A stretch of 64,000 nucleotides of DNA, taken from Lancefieldella parvula DSM 20469. Lineage in GTDB: Bacteria; Actinomycetota; Coriobacteriia; Coriobacteriales; Atopobiaceae. The DNA lies in contig NC_013203.1 of NCBI RefSeq assembly GCF_000024225.1, forward strand, positions 744,001 through 808,000, written 5' to 3'. This document shows, one piece after another, positions 26,421 through 35,221 of the stretch (position 1 is its first letter; every line of letters begins with the position of its first letter). The translations under genes were made by a program, and so were the position numbers. Under the pieces are notes generated by a model. That model did not search any database. It was given only the letters and a program-made list of their open reading frames with translations, and was not told where the DNA came from.

Positions 26421-28508
26421 ATGGCTGAGGTTAGAGACTTCCTTTTTGAGATTGGTTCTGAAGAGATGCCTTCTGCTCCGTTGCAGAAAGCTATTGCTCA
26501 GTTTAATAAGCTTGTAGTTTCTGGACTCAAAGACTCTGGTTTGTCATTTGGAGAGGTTAAGATTCTCTCGACGCCTCGTCGTTTAACTGCCTACGTTAAG
26601 GATGTTGCTGAGGCTACAGAAGAGATTTCTGAGGTTAAGCGTGGTCCTAAGGCAGAGATTGCCTTTGACGCAGAGGGCAATCCAACCAAAGCTGCTGAGG
26701 GATTTGCTCGTAAGTGCGGTGTTAATGCTAATGCGCTGACTCGTCGTGTAGATACTGATGGTCATGAGTACGTATTTGCTGAGCTCAATATTCCTTCTGT
26801 TCCTGCTACAAAAATTCTCTCTGAGTTGGCAACCTCTTGGATTTCTGCTCTTGATTGGCCTCGCAGTCAGCGCTGGGGTTCTTTCCATGAGCGTTACGTT
26901 CGTCCTGTCCGTTGGCTTTGCGTATTGTTTGGATCAGAGATTGTTCCAGTAACCTATGCTGATGTAACCAGCTCAAACACTACTCAAGGTCATCGCGTTC
27001 TTGGACCTGGCTGTCATGAGGTTGCATCTCCTGCAGATTATGAGCAGGTTCTAAAAGATGCTGGTGTTTTGCTGCAGGAGCAGAGAAAAGACGTTATTCT
27101 CGCTGGTATTAAAGAGGTTGAGGCTGCTCGTCCAGGATCACACGTTGATATGCCAGAGAAAGTCTTTGAGGAGGTCATCAACCTTACTGAGTGGCCTCAG
27201 GTTCTTGTGGGTACCTTTGACAAGGAATTCCTTAACGTTCCATCAGAGATTATTACTGAGTCTATGCTTTCTAATCAGCGTTATTTTCCAATTTATGACG
27301 CTGAGGGCAAACTGACTCGTGAGTTTATCGTGGTGTCTAATGCAGATCCAACGTGCGCAGAGCGTGTTATTGACGGCAACGAGCGTGTTGTTCGTGCTCG
27401 TCTTGACGACGCTAAGTTCTTCTTTGAAGAGGACTTGAAACACTCCCTTGATGAGTTTGCTCAGCGTCTTGAGACTGTTGTTTTCCAGGAGAAGCTTGGC
27501 ACAGTTTTGCAGAAGACCCAGCGTATGGAGGCTCTTGCCGCAGAGATTGCGCTCGATGAGACATCGAGCAAAGAGAAGGCAGAGCTTGCTGCACGTGCTG
27601 CTCATCTTGCAAAGGCAGATCTTGTCAGCCAGGCAGTTGTTGAGTTCACTAGCCAGCAGGGTGTCATGGGTGGCTATTACGCAGAAGCTGCTGGCGAGAA
27701 AAGCGATGTAGTTGCAGCTATTCGAGAGCACTATCGTCCTCGCTTTGCCGGTGACGAGCTTCCAAGTGGCCAGATTGGTCGCTTTGTAGCTATCGCTGAT
27801 AAGCTTGATACCATCTGCGGTATCTTTGCCATCAACGAACCACCAACCGGCTCTTCCGACCCTTACGCTGTTCGTCGCGCTGCAATCGGTGTCATCGCAC
27901 TGGTCCGCTCAACTTCCAACCTTAATCTCAAGAAGCTCATTGCAAGTTCTTTGGAGCTTTACCGTCAACAGGGTCTTGTTGTTGATGAGTCGGTTCAGTC
28001 TCAGATAGAGCAGTATTTTATCGGTCGTCTTGCATCTATTGCTAAAGACGAGAAGATCTCTGCAGATGCTATTGAGGCTGTAAGTGCAATTGGCGTTATC
28101 GATCCTGACGAGTTCCTTCTTCGTGCCCGCGCACTTGATGAGGCGCGTCAAAACGAGCCTGAACTTTTTGAGGATCTTGCCACTGCTTATGCGCGTGCAG
28201 CTCACTTAAGTGACACCTCTCTTGGTACAGAGGTTGATACTGCGCTTTTAACTGAGCCAGAGCTGTCTGTGCTTGCCGCATGCGAAGAAGGACAGAAGCA
28301 GGTAGCTTCTGCACTTGCTGGTGCAGATTATGCAGCTGCTGTTTCGGCTCTGTCACAACTGCGTGAGCCAATTGATATTTTCTTCGACAAAGTGCTTGTC
28401 ATGGATGAAAATGATACCGTTCGCCGAAATCGTCTACGTCTTTTGAACAAGTTTTCCCAGGTATTTAGTAATGTCGCCGATATTAGTGTGCTTTCTCGTA
28501 AGAAGTAG
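26421..28508 (+). CDS. glyS: Glycyl-tRNA synthetase beta subunit
   Basis: The beta chain (695 residues) binds tRNA-Gly and pairs with GlyQ. Typical stretches are FLFEIGSEEMPS, RGPKAEIAFDAEGNPTKAAE, PRSQRWG, NQRYFPIYD, GVMGGYYAEAAGE and the HD-like IADKLDTICGIFAINEPPTG. A C-terminal anticodon-binding DALR-type region ends the protein. The ATG immediately follows the glyQ stop after GGAGGAGG. Confidence 0.98.
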   Translation: MAEVRDFLFEIGSEEMPSAPLQKAIAQFNKLVVSGLKDSGLSFGEVKILSTPRRLTAYVKDVAEATEEISEVKRGPKAEIAFDAEGNPTKAAEGFARKCGVNANALTRRVDTDGHEYVFAELNIPSVPATKILSELATSWISALDWPRSQRWGSFHERYVRPVRWLCVLFGSEIVPVTYADVTSSNTTQGHRVLGPGCHEVASPADYEQVLKDAGVLLQEQRKDVILAGIKEVEAARPGSHVDMPEKVFEEVINLTEWPQVLVGTFDKEFLNVPSEIITESMLSNQRYFPIYDAEGKLTREFIVVSNADPTCAERVIDGNERVVRARLDDAKFFFEEDLKHSLDEFAQRLETVVFQEKLGTVLQKTQRMEALAAEIALDETSSKEKAELAARAAHLAKADLVSQAVVEFTSQQGVMGGYYAEAAGEKSDVVAAIREHYRPRFAGDELPSGQIGRFVAIADKLDTICGIFAINEPPTGSSDPYAVRRAAIGVIALVRSTSNLNLKKLIASSLELYRQQGLVVDESVQSQIEQYFIGRLASIAKDEKISADAIEAVSAIGVIDPDEFLLRARALDEARQNEPELFEDLATAYARAAHLSDTSLGTEVDTALLTEPELSVLAACEEGQKQVASALAGADYAAAVSALSQLREPIDIFFDKVLVMDENDTVRRNRLRLLNKFSQVFSNVADISVLSRKK

Positions 28509-28570
28509 AGTACGCTTAAACTAGATAAATGTTTGTATCTTTCTGAATACTTGACTGAAAGGGTTACAGC

Positions 28571-28969
28571 ATGAGTACACTTGATATTGACAACAACAAC
28601 ACTCTTGGTGATGGTCTGCCTATCATCTATGTTCTGTCAGACTCTCGCGGTGAGACTGGTGCTGCAGTAGTTAAGGCTGCAGCTGCTCAGTTTGGCGATG
28701 ATTCCGTTGAGATTGTGAGGGTTCCAAATATTCATAGTGTTGAAGACGTTCGTACGTATTTCAATGAGCGTGAAGATGAGGATCGCCCTCGTGCAGTCTT
28801 TCATACCTTTGCAGATGGTTCTCTCAGAAGAGAAATTCGTCGTGAGCTTGATCAGCGTCTTATCCCATCTATTGATCTTCTTGGACCAGCTGTAAACGTT
28901 ATTTCTACGCTTACCGGTGAGGAGCCAAGTCACGCAATTGGTGCTTTCTTTGAGGGAGTTACACGCTAA
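28571..28969 (+). CDS. Truncated PPDK regulatory protein (DUF299), N-terminal half only
   Basis: The 132 residues match the N-terminal half of the pyruvate phosphate dikinase regulatory protein (kinase/pyrophosphorylase, about 270 residues): IYVLSDSRGETGAAVVKAA, AVFHTFADGSLRREIRREL and IPSIDLLGPAVNVIS. The protein stops after GAFFEGVTR, before the second half that holds the P-loop (GVSRTxKTP) needed for catalysis. The stop is followed directly by a terminator and no remnant of the second half is visible in the next 280 bases. It lies before ppdK, its expected target. It has a good start and codon use, so it seems expressed; it may be a binding-only or decayed protein. Confidence 0.82.
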   Translation: MSTLDIDNNNTLGDGLPIIYVLSDSRGETGAAVVKAAAAQFGDDSVEIVRVPNIHSVEDVRTYFNEREDEDRPRAVFHTFADGSLRREIRRELDQRLIPSIDLLGPAVNVISTLTGEEPSHAIGAFFEGVTR

Positions 28970-29001
28970 AAAGTGTCGGCACATTTAAATATCAAAATGT
29001 T

Positions 29002-29036
29002 AAATGAGCATTTATTTTGGATGCTCATTTTTCTTT
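29002..29036 (+). terminator. Terminator after the PPDK regulatory half-gene
   Basis: Perfect 10-bp stem AAATGAGCAT (29002-29011) with ATGCTCATTT (29021-29030), 9-base loop, followed by a T-rich tract. Confidence 0.8.
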
Positions 29037-29081
29037 AGTGATTTTTTCATAATTTGCAATCATAAGTTGGTAAATTGTTCT

Positions 29082-29107
29082 GTGAGCGGTCGATATTGAC
29101 CGCTCAC
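29082..29107. repeat. 10-bp palindrome upstream of ppdK
   Basis: GTGAGCGGTC (29082-29091) and GACCGCTCAC (29098-29107) are perfect inverted repeats with a 6-base spacer. A TAAATT element preceded by TGG lies just upstream (29071-29076), so the repeat could be an operator or the first hairpin of the ppdK mRNA. A terminator is less likely because the T run is weak. Confidence 0.55.
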
Positions 29108-29251
29108 CGTTATTTTGTTCAGATGAATCGCGTAGGTTGGTAACATACTATGAATGTGAGGACAGAACCTTACTTTGTTTTGTTTGATGTCTTTACGTTC
29201 AATTGTGTTGGTGCACGCTTTGCGTGTGACAGTTTGAGAGTTTGGAGTGTT

Positions 29252-32014
29252 ATGTCCGAGAAGCATGTTTACAGCTTCGGAAAGGATCACGCTGGTAACG
29301 ATGTTACTGAGGTGGCTGGCGCATCCGTAGAAGAGGCAAAGTGGATTGTTGGTGGCAAGGGTGCAAACCTTGCTGAGATGTCTAAGATTGGCCTGCCTGT
29401 ACCTCCAGGATTCTCAATTACTTGCCAAACTTGCGTTGCTTATTCCAACAACGGCAACGTCTGGCCCGAGGGTGTCACTGATGAGATTGACGCTGCAATG
29501 GCTACCCTTGAAGAGCGCATGGGTAAGAAGCTCGGCGATGCAGAAGATCCACTGCTTGTTTCCGTTCGTTCTGGTGCTCCGTTCTCCATGCCTGGCATGA
29601 TGGATACTGTTCTTAACCTTGGTCTTAACGATGAGTCCGTTCAGGGTCTCATTAAGCAGACTGGTAATGAGCGCTTTGCTTGGGACTCTTACCGTCGTTT
29701 TGTTCAGATGTTCTCTGGCGTTGTTATGGGTGTATCTGGACAGCTCTTTGAGGATGCAATTGCTGCTAAGAAGGCCGAGAAGGGCGTTAAGCTTGATACA
29801 GAGCTGGATGCAAATGATCTTCGTGACCTTGTAACTTGGTTTAAGGGCATCTTCGCTGCAAATGTTGATGTTAAGGAGCATCCAGAGGTTTCTAAGAACG
29901 GTTATGCTGTTTTTCCATCTGATCCTTACCTTCAGCTCCGCCTTGCTGAGCAGGCAGTTTTTGGTTCTTGGATGAATGACCGCGCAATCCTTTACCGTAA
30001 ACAGAACAAGATTCCAGATGAGCTTGGTACTGCAGTTAATGTCCAGGTCATGGTCTTTGGTAATAAGGGTGAGACTTCTGCAACTGGTGTTGCATTTACT
30101 CGCAATCCTGCAGACGGTACCAACGAGCGCTACGGTGACTTCCTGATTAACGCTCAGGGCGAGGATGTTGTTGCTGGTATTCGTAACACTGAGCCTATCG
30201 CTGACCTTGTTAAGGTTTCTGCACTCAAGGAGGCAGGCGAGGAGCTCTTCCACGTCTTTGAGATTCTTGAGGATCATTACGCAGACATGATGGACATCGA
30301 GTTCACCATTGAAAATGGTAAGCTTTGGATGCTTCAGACTCGTGTTGGTAAGCGTACTGCTCTCTCTGCACTCAAGGTTGCAATTCAGATGTACGAAGAG
30401 GGTCGTATTACTAAGGAACAGGCAGTTTCTCGTGTTGCTCCTGAGCAGCTTGATCAGCTTCTGCATCCACAGTTTGATCCTAACGCTGAGTACAAGACCA
30501 TTGCTAAGGGTCTTAACGCTTCTCCTGGCGCAGCTGTTGGTGCTGCAGTCTTCTCTTCTGCAGATGCTGAGGCTTTTGCAGAAGCAGGCAAGCCTTGTAT
30601 TCTTGTCCGTTGGGAGACCACTCCAGATGACCTCCACGGCATGGTTGCTGCAGAGGGTATTCTAACTTCCCACGGCGGCAAGACCAGCCATGCTGCAGTT
30701 ATCGCTCGTGGTATGGGCGCCCCTTGCGTTTGCGGTGTTGATACACTTCGCATTGACGCTGCTAACAAGCGCTTTACCGTTGCAGATTCCGGTCTTGTTG
30801 TTAATGAGGGCGATGTTATCTCCATCGACGGTACCACTGGTGACGTCATCCTTGGTGCTGTTGAGCTTGTTCAGCCAGAGCTTTCTGGTGACCTTCAGAC
30901 TATCCTTGCATGGGCAGATGAGGTTCGTCTTGACGAGTCCCGTGGTCGCGTCATTGGTGTTCGTGCAAACGCTGATAACCCAACTGATGCTCAGACTTCC
31001 GTTGATAACGGTGCTGAGGCAATCGGTCTTGATCGTACTGAGCACATGTTCCTTGGTGAGCGTAAGCATCTCATTCAGGACTTTATTCTTGCTGACTCTG
31101 AGGATGTTAAGCAGCTTGCTATTGAGCAGCTTGGACGTGCTCAGAAGGGCGACTTCCTTGGTATGTTCAAGGTAATGGACGGCAAAGACGTTGTCGTTCG
31201 TCTTCTTGACCCACCTCTGCACGAGTTCCTTGACTCCCCACGTGAGCTTGACGTTGAGATTGCTCGTGATGAGGAGCAGGGTAAGGACACCGCTGCAAAG
31301 CGTGCTCTTCTCGCTAAGTTTGATGCTTTCCAGGAGGCAAACCCAATGCTCGGCCTACGTGGCTGCCGCCTTGGTCTTGTCTACCCAGAGCTCAATGTTA
31401 TGCAGGTTCGTGCAATCGCAAGCGCGGCTGCAGAGTTGAAGCGCGTTGGTCTTGATCCTCGTCCAGAGATTATGGTTCCTCTGGTTGGCTTTGAAGAGGA
31501 GCTTATCCAGGTTCGTGAAGAGGTTGAGCAAACTATCAAGCAGGTTGCTGATGAGTATGGTGTTGAGCTCAACATTCCAGTTGGTACTATGATTGAGCTT
31601 CCACGTGCAGCTATCATGTCTGAGGAGATTGCTAAGCACGCAGACTTCTTCTCCTTTGGTACTAATGACCTTACTCAGACCTGCCTTGGCTTCTCCCGTG
31701 ATGACGTTGAGTCCGCATTTATGCCTCTTTATCTTGAGCGTAAGATTGTTAAGACCAACCCATTTGCAACTCTTGATAAGGGCGTTGCAGAGCTTGTCCG
31801 CATGGGTGTCGAGGGCGGCCGTAAGGGTAATCCTAACCTCACCATTGGTGTCTGTGGTGAGACTGGCGGCGATCCAGAGTCCATTCACATGTATTACAAC
31901 CTTGGCCTTGATTATGTCTCTTGCTCTCCATACCGCGTGCCAATTGCACGTCTTGCTGCAGCACAGGCTAAGATTCAGGCTAACGGTGGTCCACAGAAGA
32001 TTGCTACCAAGTAG
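29252..32014 (+). CDS. ppdK: Pyruvate, phosphate dikinase
   Basis: PPDK interconverts pyruvate, ATP and phosphate with PEP, AMP and pyrophosphate. I chose the ATG at 29252 (TTTGGAG upstream), giving 920 residues; the frame is open 34 codons further upstream but with no ribosome-binding site. N-terminal ATP-grasp: GGKGANLAEM and GAPFSMPGMMDTVLN. Swivel domain: HGGKTSHAAVIARGMGAP, with both the catalytic His and the Thr two residues before it that regulatory proteins phosphorylate. C-terminal PEP domain: NPMLGLRGCRLG, SFGTNDLTQ and GVCGETGGDP. Codon use is strongly biased, suggesting high expression. Confidence 0.97.
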   Translation: MSEKHVYSFGKDHAGNDVTEVAGASVEEAKWIVGGKGANLAEMSKIGLPVPPGFSITCQTCVAYSNNGNVWPEGVTDEIDAAMATLEERMGKKLGDAEDPLLVSVRSGAPFSMPGMMDTVLNLGLNDESVQGLIKQTGNERFAWDSYRRFVQMFSGVVMGVSGQLFEDAIAAKKAEKGVKLDTELDANDLRDLVTWFKGIFAANVDVKEHPEVSKNGYAVFPSDPYLQLRLAEQAVFGSWMNDRAILYRKQNKIPDELGTAVNVQVMVFGNKGETSATGVAFTRNPADGTNERYGDFLINAQGEDVVAGIRNTEPIADLVKVSALKEAGEELFHVFEILEDHYADMMDIEFTIENGKLWMLQTRVGKRTALSALKVAIQMYEEGRITKEQAVSRVAPEQLDQLLHPQFDPNAEYKTIAKGLNASPGAAVGAAVFSSADAEAFAEAGKPCILVRWETTPDDLHGMVAAEGILTSHGGKTSHAAVIARGMGAPCVCGVDTLRIDAANKRFTVADSGLVVNEGDVISIDGTTGDVILGAVELVQPELSGDLQTILAWADEVRLDESRGRVIGVRANADNPTDAQTSVDNGAEAIGLDRTEHMFLGERKHLIQDFILADSEDVKQLAIEQLGRAQKGDFLGMFKVMDGKDVVVRLLDPPLHEFLDSPRELDVEIARDEEQGKDTAAKRALLAKFDAFQEANPMLGLRGCRLGLVYPELNVMQVRAIASAAAELKRVGLDPRPEIMVPLVGFEEELIQVREEVEQTIKQVADEYGVELNIPVGTMIELPRAAIMSEEIAKHADFFSFGTNDLTQTCLGFSRDDVESAFMPLYLERKIVKTNPFATLDKGVAELVRMGVEGGRKGNPNLTIGVCGETGGDPESIHMYYNLGLDYVSCSPYRVPIARLAAAQAKIQANGGPQKIATK

Positions 32015-32044
32015 GTTTTCTTCTAGACATAATGCAACAAACTT

Positions 32045-32072
32045 AAGAGGGCGGCTTCGGTCGCCCTCTTTT
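32045..32072 (+). terminator. Terminator of ppdK
   Basis: AAGAGGGCG (32045-32053) with CGCCCTCTT (32062-32070), loop GCTTCGGT, then TTTT. Confidence 0.85.
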
Positions 32073-32098
32073 GCTAGATAGTAACAACCTGCTATTAT
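32071..32098 (+). promoter_or_regulatory. Candidate promoter of dgt
   Basis: TTGCTA (32071-32076), 16-base spacer, TATTAT (32093-32098), directly after the ppdK terminator. Confidence 0.5.
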
Positions 32099-32128
32099 GT
32101 GGTAAAGATGCAGGTACAAGGAGGCTCT

Positions 32129-33187
32129 ATGTTATCCATTCAACGAGAAGATCTGGAAGCTCGTGAGCATCAAATCTTATCTCCTGAAGCGGCTTTTTCT
32201 GATCAAAGTAAAGGCCGTGCGGTGGCAGAGGAGCCTGACCAGTATCGTACGTGTTATCAGTGCGATAGAGATCGTATCCTTCATAGTAAGAGCTTCAGAA
32301 GACTTGCTCACAAGACACAGGTTTTTCTCGCCCCAGAGGGGGATCACTATAGAACTCGTCTTATCCATACGCTTGAGGTTTCACAGATTGCACGCTCAAT
32401 TGCACGACCTCTTGGCTTAAACGAAGATCTAACTGAGGCAATTGCGCTTGGACATGATTTGGGCCATACGCCGTTTGGACATATAGGTGAAAAGGCGCTT
32501 TCGTTTGCTATTAGTCTGTACAGAGGAATGGATCCTGATGCTCCAGAAAATGAGTATATTTTTGCTCATAACCAGCAAAGTGCTCGCATTGTTGAGTATT
32601 TAGAGAAAGACGGACAGGGTCTTAATCTTTCGTATGAGGTTGTTGATGGTATTAGATGTCACTCAGGTAACCTACGTGCAGAAACGGCAGAAGGAAGAAT
32701 TGTTGCTATCTCAGATCGTATTGCCTATGTAACACACGATATTGATGACGCAAAACGCGCCGGCCTGCTTTCGGAGGAGTATCTTCCAACTGAGGCTCGC
32801 GAGGTGTTGGGCAATAGTTCGCCTGAGCGTATTGAACATATGGTTCATGATATTGTCTCTGAGAGTTCTCGAGTAGGGGACATTAAGATGACTGACTCTA
32901 TGTGGAGTGCCATGATGACCATGAGAGCTTTTCTGTTTGCTAATCTTTACGCATCAGGTGACGCAAAATATGAAGAACCTAAAGCGTATGATCTCATCAT
33001 TGAGTTATTTGATTACTTTGTAAATCATATGGATGAGGTTCCTGCAGAGTATAAGTGTCATGATTGTGATCACCCAGAGATTCAAGTTGCAGATTATGTT
33101 TCAGGTATGACTGATAGATATGCAACGAGAGTGTTTGAAGATCTTCGTCTACCTCGTTCCTGGGGTAAAAGAAGATATGTAAAGTAA
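32129..33187 (+). CDS. dgt: dGTPase-like HD phosphohydrolase
   Basis: The ATG at 32129 has AAGGAGG five bases before; the frame is open 10 codons further upstream. The 352-residue protein shows the HD-domain pattern of deoxyguanosinetriphosphate triphosphohydrolase-like proteins: FRRLAHKTQVF, YRTRLIHTLEV, LGHDLGHTPFGHIGE and AYVTHDIDDA. These enzymes cut dNTPs to nucleoside and triphosphate. The length fits the shorter bacterial type. In many actinobacteria the gene stands before dnaG; here rplS follows. Confidence 0.93.
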   Translation: MLSIQREDLEAREHQILSPEAAFSDQSKGRAVAEEPDQYRTCYQCDRDRILHSKSFRRLAHKTQVFLAPEGDHYRTRLIHTLEVSQIARSIARPLGLNEDLTEAIALGHDLGHTPFGHIGEKALSFAISLYRGMDPDAPENEYIFAHNQQSARIVEYLEKDGQGLNLSYEVVDGIRCHSGNLRAETAEGRIVAISDRIAYVTHDIDDAKRAGLLSEEYLPTEAREVLGNSSPERIEHMVHDIVSESSRVGDIKMTDSMWSAMMTMRAFLFANLYASGDAKYEEPKAYDLIIELFDYFVNHMDEVPAEYKCHDCDHPEIQVADYVSGMTDRYATRVFEDLRLPRSWGKRRYVK

Positions 33188-33206
33188 GTTTTATTCAAAC
33201 TAACCC

Positions 33207-33235
33207 TTGTACAGTGGAAAGTATTCACGTATACT
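33207..33235 (+). promoter_or_regulatory. Promoter of rplS
   Basis: TTGTAC (33207-33212), 17 bases, TATACT (33230-33235). Confidence 0.65.
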
Positions 33236-33239
33236 TTCC
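33216..33239. repeat. Palindrome overlapping the rplS -10
   Basis: GGAAAGTAT (33216-33224) and ATACTTTCC (33231-33239), a perfect 9-bp inverted repeat with a 6-base centre. It covers the spacer and the -10 and so could be an operator. Confidence 0.55.
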
Positions 33240-33256
33240 GTCTGTGTGTTAACTAT

Positions 33257-33295
33257 GTGTCGTTCGCAAGTGCGTCGGCACCTCTAGAGATGAGG
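33257..33295 (+). promoter_or_regulatory. rplS leader hairpins, possible L19 autoregulation
   Basis: GTGTCG (33257-33262) can pair with CGGCAC (33276-33281) around an inner CGC/GCG stem. The next bases CCTC (33281-33284) can pair with GAGG (33292-33295), which is the ribosome-binding site of rplS. L19 leaders are known in other phyla; identity with them is not shown. Confidence 0.35.
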
Positions 33296-33300
33296 AAACA

Positions 33301-33642
33301 ATGGACTACATTCGCGCTATTGAGCGTCAGCAGATTCGCGAGGACATTCCTGAGGTTCGCGTTGGTGACAATGTAAAGGTTCACTATCGCATTGTCGAAG
33401 GCGATCGTACTCGTGAGCAGGTCTTCCAGGGCGACATCATTCGTCTTTCTGGCGAGGGTTCCCGTGAGACTTTTACTGTTCGTAAAATTAGCTTTGGTGT
33501 TGGTGTTGAGCGTACTTTCCCACTTCACTCACCAAAGATTGCTAAGCTTGAGGTTCTTCGTCACGGTGTTGTACACCGCGCTAAGCTTTACTTCCTGCGC
33601 GATCGTGTTGGTAAGGCTGCTCGTCTTCGCGAGAAGCGCTAA
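33301..33642 (+). CDS. rplS: 50S ribosomal protein L19
   Basis: The 113-residue protein has the L19 opening and core: [16 protein letters not shown]-like sequence ([14 protein letters not shown]), RVQ-type [18 protein letters not shown] and [21 protein letters not shown]19 sits at the interface of the ribosomal subunits. It usually follows trmD; here it is separated from the rpsP-trmD set and has its own promoter and terminator. Confidence 0.97.
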   Translation: MDYIRAIERQQIREDIPEVRVGDNVKVHYRIVEGDRTREQVFQGDIIRLSGEGSRETFTVRKISFGVGVERTFPLHSPKIAKLEVLRHGVVHRAKLYFLRDRVGKAARLREKR

Positions 33643-33662
33643 TCAACTTCATATGCTCTTTG

Positions 33663-33686
33663 AAGCCGCCTTCGGGCGGCTTTTTT
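33663..33686 (+). terminator. Terminator of rplS
   Basis: AAGCCGCC (33663-33670), TTCG tetraloop, GGCGGCTT (33675-33682), then T run. Confidence 0.88.
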
Positions 33687-33716
33687 AGTACCATTGTCAT
33701 GTGGTTTGGAGAAAAC

Positions 33717-34490
33717 ATGGCTGATTCTGCTAAAGATATAATTGCTCGTTTAAGTGACGCACCAGAAGCTGAAGCATACGAACTCATAGCTCGTTATAGT
33801 GAAGATCCTCGTAAACAGGTTATTAAGGCTTTGGAATCAGCTAAAAAGCGCATTGAAAAAGAACATGTTGAGAAAATCCGTGTAGAAGAAATGTATCGCT
33901 TTCAGAAAGAATTTTCTGGGGGTGGACTTGTTGTTGGCGTAGATGAGGTTGGCAGAGGCTCTGTAGCTGGACCTCTAACGGTCTGTGCTGTATGTTTACC
34001 AGATGAACCTATCATCTATGGTCTTAATGATTCCAAGAAACTCACTGCAACAAAGCGAGAGATTCTTGCTGAACAAATTCAAGAAGTAGCTACAGCCATT
34101 GGCATTGCTCACATTTCGCCTCAAAGAATTGATGAAGTTGGTATGGCGCAGTGCCTAAGAGACGCTATGCTGCAAGCTGTTAAAAACACAGGTATTGAAC
34201 CTGACTGCGTGTTGATTGATGGAAATCCTATGCACATTCATCCCAAAGAGAAGACTCTTGTCAAAGGTGATGCTCGCATTGCGTCTATTGCTGCCGCTTC
34301 AATTGTGGCAAAAGTAACGAGAGATGCTCTTATGGTAGCCTATGATGAGGAATATCCAGGCTATTATCTGGCAGAATGTAAAGGATATGCCTCTGCTGAA
34401 CACATTAAGGCTATTGGCGAGAAGGGACTTTCTCCTATACATCGTGCATCGTTTTGTGGAAACTTTGTTAAGACGCAGAGACTGTTTTAA
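33717..34490 (+). CDS. rnhB: Ribonuclease HII
   Basis: RNase HII removes ribonucleotides from DNA. I chose the ATG at 33717 (TTTGGAG upstream); the frame also runs back through the rplS terminator, which is surely not coding. The 257-residue product contains the catalytic GVDEVGRGSVAGPL (Asp-Glu), ND-SKKLT-type NDSKKLTA, DCVLIDGN and IASIAAASIVAKVTRD. An N-terminal ~60-residue helical extension precedes the catalytic fold, as in many Gram-positive RnhB proteins. Confidence 0.94.
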   Translation: MADSAKDIIARLSDAPEAEAYELIARYSEDPRKQVIKALESAKKRIEKEHVEKIRVEEMYRFQKEFSGGGLVVGVDEVGRGSVAGPLTVCAVCLPDEPIIYGLNDSKKLTATKREILAEQIQEVATAIGIAHISPQRIDEVGMAQCLRDAMLQAVKNTGIEPDCVLIDGNPMHIHPKEKTLVKGDARIASIAAASIVAKVTRDALMVAYDEEYPGYYLAECKGYASAEHIKAIGEKGLSPIHRASFCGNFVKTQRLF

Positions 34491-34537
34491 TGCACCTCAT
34501 TTAAGCAATCAGATTAACTTTCAGATATAAATACACT

Positions 34538-34571
34538 CCCGTTCATTCTAAGAGGATTGAACGGGCTTTTT
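34538..34571 (+). terminator. Terminator of rnhB
   Basis: CCCGTTCA (34538-34545) with TGAACGGG (34558-34565), 12-base loop, followed by CTTTTTCT. The remaining ~130 bases to yraN hold no feature I can support. Confidence 0.75.
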
Positions 34572-34702
34572 CTATAGCTGTGAGACAGTAACATCAAATT
34601 TTTTACTTTCGTCAGAATTATTACGCCGTTTAGACAGACAGCAGTCAAGTTAGTGTCAAAGTGCTCCTGCAAACTGAACTCTCCCACAACGAAAGGAGAG
34701 CT

Positions 34703-35221
34703 ATGAGCAAGAAAGATGCAAGTAAGAATCAAGGTTCTGCGTCTAATGAGGTAGAGGAGAAACCCTCATTACAGGAAGAGTCAAAAGATCAGGACAAGGT
34801 TTCTAAAGAAGACGACGCGCAAGAAAGCAGAATTCCGCTAGAAGAGATGTCTTCTCGTCAAATTGGCGAGAAAGGCGAGGAGATTGCTGCAAAATACCTC
34901 ATCAAAAGAGGCTACAAAATTATTCAAACCAACTGGACGTGTCAGATTGGTGAGGTTGATATTGTTGCTCAAGATGGCGATAACGTTGTGCTTGTTGAAG
35001 TAAAAACAAGGCGCGTCTTGAATAAAGACGATAGCATCATGCCCGAACTGGCTGTAAATAGAGCAAAGCAGGAAAAATATAGGACGCTTGCGCTTATGTA
35101 TGCAGCGCTTCATCCAGCACTTACCTCTATTAGATTTGATGTTGTTGCTATTAATTTGGTAGCTCCAAGTACAGCAAGTCTAAGGCATTTAATTGGGGCA
35201 TTTAGCTGGGACGAGCAATGA
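34703..35221 (+). CDS. yraN: UPF0102/YraN family nuclease-like protein
   Basis: The ATG at 34703 follows GAAAGGAGAG. The first ~50 residues are charged low complexity (Lys, Glu, Ser), then the YraN fold: QIGEKGEEIAAKYLIKRGY, NWTCQIGEVDIVAQDGD, VVLVEVKTR and KQEKYRTLALMY. The Glu-x-Lys and Asp positions match the endonuclease-like core of the family, whose role is unknown. It overlaps comM by four bases, a common pairing with comM and dprA. Confidence 0.9.
   Translation: MSKKDASKNQGSASNEVEEKPSLQEESKDQDKVSKEDDAQESRIPLEEMSSRQIGEKGEEIAAKYLIKRGYKIIQTNWTCQIGEVDIVAQDGDNVVLVEVKTRRVLNKDDSIMPELAVNRAKQEKYRTLALMYAALHPALTSIRFDVVAINLVAPSTASLRHLIGAFSWDEQ

Noticed and set aside
29150-29251. In-frame 34-codon extension of ppdK starting at ATG 29150
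   Set aside because: No ribosome-binding site, no similarity to PPDK N-termini; ATG 29252 has TTTGGAG and gives the normal length.
29414-30637. A 407-codon open frame on the - strand opposite ppdK, and a 254-codon one at 31355-32119
   Set aside because: Their composition is that of a codon-biased gene read backwards, they match no family, and they overlap an unquestionable ppdK.
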